Origin: Hydra vulgaris
Lineage: Eukaryota > Cnidaria > Hydrozoa > Anthoathecata > Hydridae
Reading direction: 5' to 3'
Length of the DNA stretch: 64,000 bases
Assembly (NCBI RefSeq): GCF_038396675.1
Contig: NC_088922.1
Coordinates: 9,637,501-9,701,500 of the forward strand
The position numbers and the translations under genes were made by a program. The notes beneath the pieces are model-generated. The model saw only the letters and a list, made by a program, of their open reading frames with translations. It had not been told where the DNA came from and ran no database searches. This document shows positions 57,709-64,000 of this stretch, one piece after another (position 1 is the stretch's first letter; each line of letters opens with the position of its first letter).

Positions 57709-58978
57709 AAAGAAAAGTAGTTACTTTGATGAATAAAATCCTTAGTAAAATTTTTTAAAACTATTTTATTCCATAAGAATGGTATTTAAAACTATTTTAT
57801 TCCATAAGAATGGTCCGCGATAATCAATACAAAATTTAAAAAGATTTGTTTGAAAAATGGGCTGCTTTATAAAATTATCATTCCGCAAAATGTATTTATT
57901 TTTATCTTTCGATGAATACAAATTATGGAAAGAAATAGGGGATGAATTGGTTTTACATTTAAACATAAAACAAAGAATATTAAAAATGTTAAGCTCATAT
58001 ATATTAAAAACTTTCATTTCAAATAATAGAGGCTTGGCATGAGAATAACGGTCTTTAAAATATATGAGACGTGCTACATGCTTCTGCTGACAATAAAGAG
58101 GTTTAAGTTTAATTTTCTTTGCACTACCCCAAGCAATGTTTGCATAGTTTATGTGACAATGAATAAATGAGTGATGTAATTGTACTAAATTACGTTTATT
58201 TAAAACATTTCTTGCTTTGTACAATATTCCTATACTTTTTGAAATTTTACTTGATAAGTTTTTGATGTGACTTTTCCATGTTAGATTTTCATCTATACAA
58301 ACACCTAGAAAGTTGGTTACTGTTACTTGTTCAATTTGTATATTGTCAATAACAAGATGAGGCATGTTAATTGGCAGTTTATGTTTTTTGATAAGAGGAT
58401 GGAAAAGAACCCATTTAGTTTTATCAATGTTAAGAGATAATATGTTAGTCTTAAACCAGTCTGATATTTTGTTTAACTCGATGTTCAAGCAACTAAATAA
58501 AGTAGGAATGCTTTTGTGTGACATGAATAAATTGGTGTCATCAGCAAACATAATTGTTATTAAATCCGAGACTTTGTATAAATCATTAATATAAATAAGG
58601 AAAAGAAGAGGTCCTAATATGGATCCTTGAGGAACTCCACATGTAATATTTAACAAATTTGATGATAATGTTTCATCGGCGTAAACAAATTGTTTGCGAT
58701 TAGTTAAATAACTTTTTAACAATTTTAAAACATTGCCTGTTATACCACAACATTTTAATTTTTTAGCAAGAATTTTATGATTAATGGTATCAAACGCTTT
58801 CGCAAAATCAATAAATACTCCCAATGTGAATTTAGAATTATTAAATGAGTCTGATATACTTCATGTAAGCTGAATAATTGCATGCTCTGTTGAATTATTT
58901 TTTTTAAATCCATATTGCATGTTATATAATAATTTGTTTGATAAAAGGTGATTGTATATTCTGTTGTACAAAATTTAT
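57709..58978 (-). mobile_element. Second LINE (different family) nested in the first, 5' truncated
   Basis: A 1,270-bp block flanked by the 9-bp repeat AGAGATTTA at 57700-57708 and 58979-58987, as expected for a target-site duplication. It interrupts the outer RT frame after the codons YKS. A 26-bp segment (AAAACTATTTTATTCCATAA onward) is duplicated in tandem at 57,758-57,812, at the end of its coding part. Confidence 0.88.
57766..58824 (-). pseudogene. Reverse transcriptase of the nested LINE (ORF2 fragment)
   Basis: A 352-codon open frame begins at RT block 2 (GVFIDFAKAFDTINHKIL) and holds CGVPQGSILGPLLFLIYIND and MFADDTNLF (catalytic FADD). A thumb region (FLGVCIDENLTWKSHI) and a C-terminal FLWNKIVLNT follow. 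Upstream the frame is extended in pieces (KLLYNMQYGFKKNNSTEHAI) before a stop. The endonuclease is missing through 5' truncation. The RT core looks intact, but the copy lacks the start of ORF2. Confidence 0.88.
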
Positions 58979-58987
58979 AGAGATTTA

Positions 58988-60838
58988 TAGAGATAGAGAA
59001 TAGAATCCGAAGTAAGAAAGTGACAAGCTCGATAAAGAGATGCAACCTTAGCAGATGCTAATTTTGCAACTGATTTGATATACGGTTTCCAAGAGAGATT
59101 GGAAGTAAGAGTTAATCCTAGAAGATAAAGAGTAGATGACTCATTGAGTACATCATTGTTCATAAATATAGGAAGATCTAAACTATTGCGATAACGATTG
59201 GCTAAAAAAAATTGAGTCTTATCTGTATTGAAGTTCACCAGCCACTGTGAGCTCCATACTGTAGCAGAAGTGAGATCCTTTTCAAGCTCAAATGCCCCCT
59301 CCAAGCAATCAGAGAGTGTTGGTTTCTTATCACGACAAGAATAAATGGTAGTATCATCAGCAAACAATGCCACCTTAGATGTGAGAATATCTGGAAGATC
59401 GTTAATGTAAATTAAAAAGAGTATAGGGCCAAGGATAAAACCTTGAGGAACCCCTGAAGTTACAGAATAAGAAGAAGAGTGTTGTCCATCGAGGACAACT
59501 TTCATTCTACGATTGGAAAGGAAGGATTCAATAATCTTAAAGATGTTGTCAGATACACTATAAGAAGAAAGCTTATGGAGAAGACCAACATGCCAAACTT
59601 TATCAAAAGCTTTTGAAATTTCAAGAGCGATGGCCTTAACCTCTCCACCTTTATCTAATGCACGATAAAACCTGTCAGTTATTACTGTTAACAAATCAGC
59701 TGTAGAACGAGAAGAGCGAAATACATATTGATGGCCAGAAAGTAAGTTATTAGATTCAAGATGAGAAATTAAGTGTTTGTTAATTAAAGATTCAATAACC
59801 TTGCTTATGATAGGAAAAAGACTTATGGGACGGTAGTTAGACGTAGCAGCACAGTGTGAGGAAAACCATGGAGGAGAGTCAGGCTCAACCTGGAATCGTC
59901 GAGAGGGAACAAAAGATTCCATGCCAGCCTGAATCCATAAAGTTATGTAAGATGCGCATTTGTCGACAGGAAGACAAAAGATTTCTACCCAAGGGCCATC
60001 ACGAAGAAAATCACGGAAAGAATCTCAGTCAGCTTTACTGTAGTTGTAAGAGGTTCGATAATAGGGGGATTTGGGTGATGAAGAAGCATGAGATATTAGT
60101 TTTAGAGAGATCAAACTGTGATTAGAAGCACCTAAGTGTGAATGTGGAGAAACTAAGCACTGACTAAGATCAGAAACAAGACATAAGTCGAGTAGAGAAG
60201 GTGAATGATTCGGGTTGTCAGGAAAGCGAGTTAGAAAGTTGACTATTTGAGTTAGAGATTGTGAAAGACAAAAGTTGTGGGCTTTAATGCCTGCAGAATC
60301 ACTGACACTAGAGCCAAACCATTAAGAGTGGTGAGCAATAAAGTCACCGACAACAACTATTTTAGCTGATGGATAAAGAGAGAGGGCTTGGTCAATATAA
60401 TCAGAAATAACATCAAAAAGAGTGCAGTCTTGAGATGAAGGAGAGCGATGTAGAACAAATAGAAAGGCAATAGAGCGAAGTGGTGCTAAACAAAAGCACA
60501 TGAAAGAATAGTCTTTGGATTCAAACCTAGTTTCACAACAAATGGATGAAATCTTACGAATGTAAATTCCCAGGCCAAGCATGTGACTATTGGAGTCTTT
60601 ACGAATTAAGGGAAGATAACCATCAACACTAAGATTGCAAGATGAGACAGCTAAACTCAAATTAGTCTCACAAAGAGCAAGTAGGTCTGGTGAACTTTGC
60701 AAGAGATAAGACTCAACAGAAGAAAAGTTACTTGGAAGACCACGAATATTAGTGAATGATAGGTTTAGAGAACTTGGTGATGATGATGGTTTTTTGTGTT
60801 TTATAGTTTTTGGTACTTTATTCCTTTTAAAATTAGAT
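58988..60838 (-). pseudogene. Endonuclease-reverse transcriptase of the outer LINE (ORF2)
   Basis: From 60,838 leftward the text includes LSFTNIRGLPSNFSSVESYL, LLALCETNLS and VVVGDFIAHHS. A TAA follows at 60,321-60,323, then LLDLCLVSDL, GASNHSLISL, another stop near 60,027, and a 315-codon open frame (59922-58975). That frame holds NYRPISLFPIISKVIESL, KAFDKVWHVGLLHKL, SGVPQGFILGPILFLIYIND and ALFADDTT. The endonuclease motifs look damaged: GDFNAHH reads GDFIAHH, and the final SDH reads SNH. The FADD box is intact. The copy is defective through two stops and the nested insertion. Confidence 0.87.
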
Positions 60839-61670
60839 TAAAGAGCCTAACTCAAAGCATAGATAGTAATCAGAACATCGTTTAATAGCGCAAGCAATTG
60901 CCTCATTATTATTAATAAACCCTAAGCCGTAACAAAGGGCTCCAAATGTGGCCTCCACAATGCACACCAAAAGTACAAACACCATCCATGCACAACATTG
61001 CACTGTAAATACTTTGATATTTTTCAGGTGTTGATGGATTCAACCTCTCTGAGAGTTACCACAGTGTTCGGGAAACCTAACTACCAGCCGGCCTCAGAAC
61101 CATAAAACTGAGTTTTAGAGCTGTACCCTCATTAGGAGATAATAGAATGAGTTGCCTAGTCATAAAAACAGAGACACAAGCAAAACCCATGCATTGAGTC
61201 AAGAAGATCCAGCATTCAACATCCTAAACTGGAAACAATGTATTAAAAATACATCTGCGCCAGCCTAACAGATGAAGAAGGGGTGAGAAGCTGGTCAACA
61301 GATAGAATCTGTTTACCCCTTAAGTCTTTGCCCAGGAGTATTTATACAAGACAGTAGCCGGATGCATTTAACATCTGCCCAAGATGAGCATTTTTATCGA
61401 GAAACCATCTCTAGCCTTTACTCAACCAAGATCCCCAAGGCGGAATTGGCATCTCCTAGCCTTTGCCTAAAAAGGCGTATCCTACAAGGCAGCAGGGCAT
61501 ATTCGCTAACTTTGTGCAGTGGTCTCAAGATATGATAAAATCTCCATCCTGTAGCGTAGCAACAAAAAATGGTTCCCTCGCAAAATTTAATCCGAGCCCC
61601 TAAATTCCTCTTTCTCCCCCCCCCCCCCCTAACCTCCTTCTTGATAAAAAATGTTATACATGGAAACAAA
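60839..61670. other. Possible 5' part of the outer LINE, unassigned
   Basis: Upstream (on the - strand) of the LINE ORF2. The sequence is richer in G+C than typical intergenic DNA here (for example AACTACCAGCCGGCCTCAGA), which suggests it belongs to the element. I could not recognise an ORF1. The 83-codon - strand frame at 61,418-61,669 ends in the 14-C run (61616-61629) area and is not convincing. Confidence 0.35.
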
Positions 61671-64000
61671 ATTCTTATTTTTTCTTACGTTCGTAGCTGT
61701 AAATTTAACATCTTTTAAATTTAATTGAGCTGCTGTTTCTGCTTTAATAGCTAAAAGGCATACCACAGAAAAACAATCTTGCGCTTAAATGTGGTTGTCA
61801 TTATACCGGTGAATGATCAACTTATATTACAATATGCTATTGTGGACACGGTTAAAACGCGGAAATGTGGAAATTTTCAACGTGTAAAAAACGGGAATTT
61901 TCTCCTAACTTTACCCCAATTGCTGCTTCTTCCCAAACCCTAAATTGATCCTATGCATTTTTCACTTAAATCTGTCATCGTTTGTTGTCATTTGTGGATC
62001 TTATATTTTTGTATGCATGCATACAGAAGTTGATCCATGACTCAGTGGTAAAAGGTACTGTTATGAGGTTTGCGGAGCATAAGGAGCGGGTATCCCCTCG
62101 CGACTTATGGTGTTGGTGGAGATTGGGGTGGTGAGAGTTGCCCCCATAAATATATTTGTAAGTGCAGTTACAAAATAATCATAAACAATTGTGGTACTTT
62201 TTAATATAAAACATTATGTCTTCATAATAATATCAAACAGCATATTTTTTATATAAAACATTATATGTGTTCTCAAGCATGACTCTTGCATAGGTATTTT
62301 GTACATGACCATTCTAAAACAACTTGCATTGTTTTTCCAATTATTTTAATGTGCATAAAAACTGCGTATTATATGAGAAGGCATAAATTATAAAATAGGT
62401 TTATTAATATTGGCTGATTACAAATTAATAAATACCAGTTTACAAGTTAATTAACACTATTTGACTACATTCTACAAGTTCATAAACACAGTAGACTACG
62501 TCAGTATTAATATCTGGGTAAATCTACATAAAAGCAAGGCTGTTAAGGCAATCATCAACTATAGAAGAGTGATTTTAAAAGCTGGATTGATTGATTGCTA
62601 CAGTTATACCTCATTTAGATACGGCAATTCACCATAATAACAATATTGCAAATTTCTTATTTCCCACAAAGCAAGGTAAGTTGTAAAATATTTCTAATTT
62701 TGTAAAATATTTTTAAAAAATTTTGTAAAATATTTACGCACTGAAAATGATGACTCTGATCTGAAATGTTTAATTGCACTCATTTTGACTTCACTTCATT
62801 TTAAAAATTCGCCCCGATTTTTAACAGTGACTGATCAGTCAATAAAATTGTAAAAATCATTGACACAAGTTAAATAAATTTTAAGTGTTGGCAACTGTTT
62901 CATTTGACAAATGTCATGAGTACTACTATCCAAAGTTGAAGGAGTTATAACATTATGAAATGAGTTTTTTTATAACATTTTGTAACCTCTGTTACAGAAG
63001 AAGTCTTTTTAACGGACTTTCTGCTTAACCGTGACAACTTTTACTTTTCCTCTTGTTTTAACTATGTTATTTTTCTTAACAAATCTTAAATTTCAAAATC
63101 TTTTTCAACTAAAATGACAACCACAGAAAAATAATTGATTTGAACAAGAGATTTTTGTTCATGACAACAGTTGTTATGGTAACATAAAAAACGGGATCTA
63201 GGAGTCATGGAAATTTTAAATGCTTCACCCAAATCAATCTATTTGACCCTTAAACTATCGTGATAAAACTTTAAGATGTTCTGAAAAAGATAACTAAGAT
63301 ATCATTTTTCAAAGATAAAAACCAAAATTGGTTTAATTCAGCTGACAAAATTTTTTTTTTGATCATTATATTTTGCAGTTGAAGAAATTTTACAACCTAC
63401 AAAAGTTTAAAAATAAAATTAATGGTAGGAGTAAGAAGAAGACATTATATTTGTCTTATCGCCGAGCTCCGTGTTACAATATAGGGTAAAGTTTGGTAGC
63501 CCTAGACACTTTAGGAAAAAATAGATTTTACCCTTGTACTAACAGAAAACAAAGTGTCAAAAGACTTTTATAAAAGTATAAACATTTATCTATCAAATTA
63601 GAAACAAAAAATAATTATTGTGTACCTAAATAATATACAAAACATAGAAGAAAAAATGTTAGAAAAAAAAGGTATGTTTTAAAATTGGAGGGTAGCCCGG
63701 ACGCATATTTTGAAACCCTATACAGGGTCAGAATAGGCAGAAATATGAGCAATCTGATTCGCCGATTTTGAAAGAGAGGCAAGTGCGCCTTAGCTGAAAA
63801 ATATATTTTTAATCTAAACAGATTATTGAAATAAATTTCATAGTAATGATAAACTAAGTTTCTTAATACAAGTTTTGTGTTACTATCAACACAGGAAATT
63901 AATTTTATTTTAGCACTCTTCAGAGTAATTAAAATGTATCAAAATCTATTTGTACAAGAGAATTTTCACTCGTAAAAATCTCAAAATTTCAATAAAGTTT
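61671..64000. other. Right end of the window, nothing recognised
   Basis: AT-rich DNA without a supportable gene. A CAAAGCAAG|GTAAGT at about 62,670 is a good-looking splice donor and could end a 5' UTR exon of a gene to the right. AAAATATTT-type short repeats occur near 62.68-62.73 kb. No transposon ends, arrays or RNA genes were seen. Confidence 0.4.

Larger units (their letters stand above)
57444..60838 (-). mobile_element. Non-LTR retrotransposon (APE-RT, CR1/Jockey-like), split by a second LINE
   Basis: On the - strand, endonuclease then RT then a C-terminal segment are read from 60838 leftward. The copy is interrupted between 58987 and 57700 by another LINE. After the gap the text resumes with KSLLDKVQKRIVNIVGPALA and NGHCSKKLASLVPSTKI, ending at 57,444 without a 3' UTR. 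It is the same family as the copies at 8.4, 26.9, 31.0 and 35.5 kb, and is the longest copy in the window. Confidence 0.88.

Noticed and set aside
59856-60125. 89-codon + strand frame
   Set aside because: It lies opposite the LINE ORF2, whose RT and endonuclease motifs explain the - strand, so it is a shadow.
62640-62680. First exon of a gene running off the right end
   Set aside because: Only a good donor (CAAAGCAAG|GTAAGT) supports it, with no coding sequence or promoter that I can defend.
63470-63730. Possible small MITE with TAGGGT and TAGCCC motifs in both orientations
   Set aside because: The shared words are short and do not extend into a convincing inverted repeat.

Overview
This window looks like eukaryotic, strongly AT-rich, intron-rich animal DNA. 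The best guess is a hydrozoan cnidarian of the Hydra type. The reasons are short exons in a sea of AT-rich introns, GT/AG splice sites, animal gene families, and dense non-LTR retrotransposons, mariner/Tc1 and hAT-like elements. About fifteen (TA)n arrays are present, many close to 100 bp long. The organism is inferred, not proven, and no bacterial-style gene organisation is present.

Layout. Four host genes, all on the + strand, were assembled by eye from exons whose reading phases match across every junction. (1) About 3958-37507: at least 15 exons of a CEP85/CEP85L-family centrosomal coiled-coil protein; the 5' end was not found and may lie left of the window. (2) 38459-39010: a PRELI/MSF1-domain protein closest to PRELID1, a mitochondrial intermembrane-space lipid carrier. 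(3) 41091-49405: seven exons encoding TFB1M, the mitochondrial 12S rRNA adenine dimethyltransferase. (4) 51025-55281: five exons of a 954-residue protein with twelve C2H2 zinc fingers. From about 56 kb to the end I found no host gene, only a tRNA-derived SINE, a nested pair of non-LTR retrotransposons on the - strand, and unassigned DNA.

Mobile DNA fills the introns. The CEP85-like gene holds a Tc1-like relic (9.9-11.0 kb), a 2.87 kb divergent hAT-like transposon with near-intact ends and an 8-bp target duplication (19006-21875), a second element with similar TAGGG termini sitting inside a (TA)n array (23926-26060), a foldback element (26.2-26.9 kb), several copies of one LINE family, and a decayed Harbinger/ISL2EU-type transposase (33.1-34.0 kb). 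TFB1M carries a Tc1-like element with almost perfect inverted ends in intron 4 and a 1.275 kb mariner in intron 6. All transposase genes seen carry stops or frameshifts. Host exons stay open through all of this.

The most unusual signals are a set of long, nearly perfect DNA hairpins, several lying exactly at truncated ends of retroelements; the divergent hAT-like element; and large (TA)n tracts placed just inside splice sites of the zinc-finger gene. No CRISPR array, operon, rRNA gene, intact tRNA gene or spliced-leader gene was recognised.
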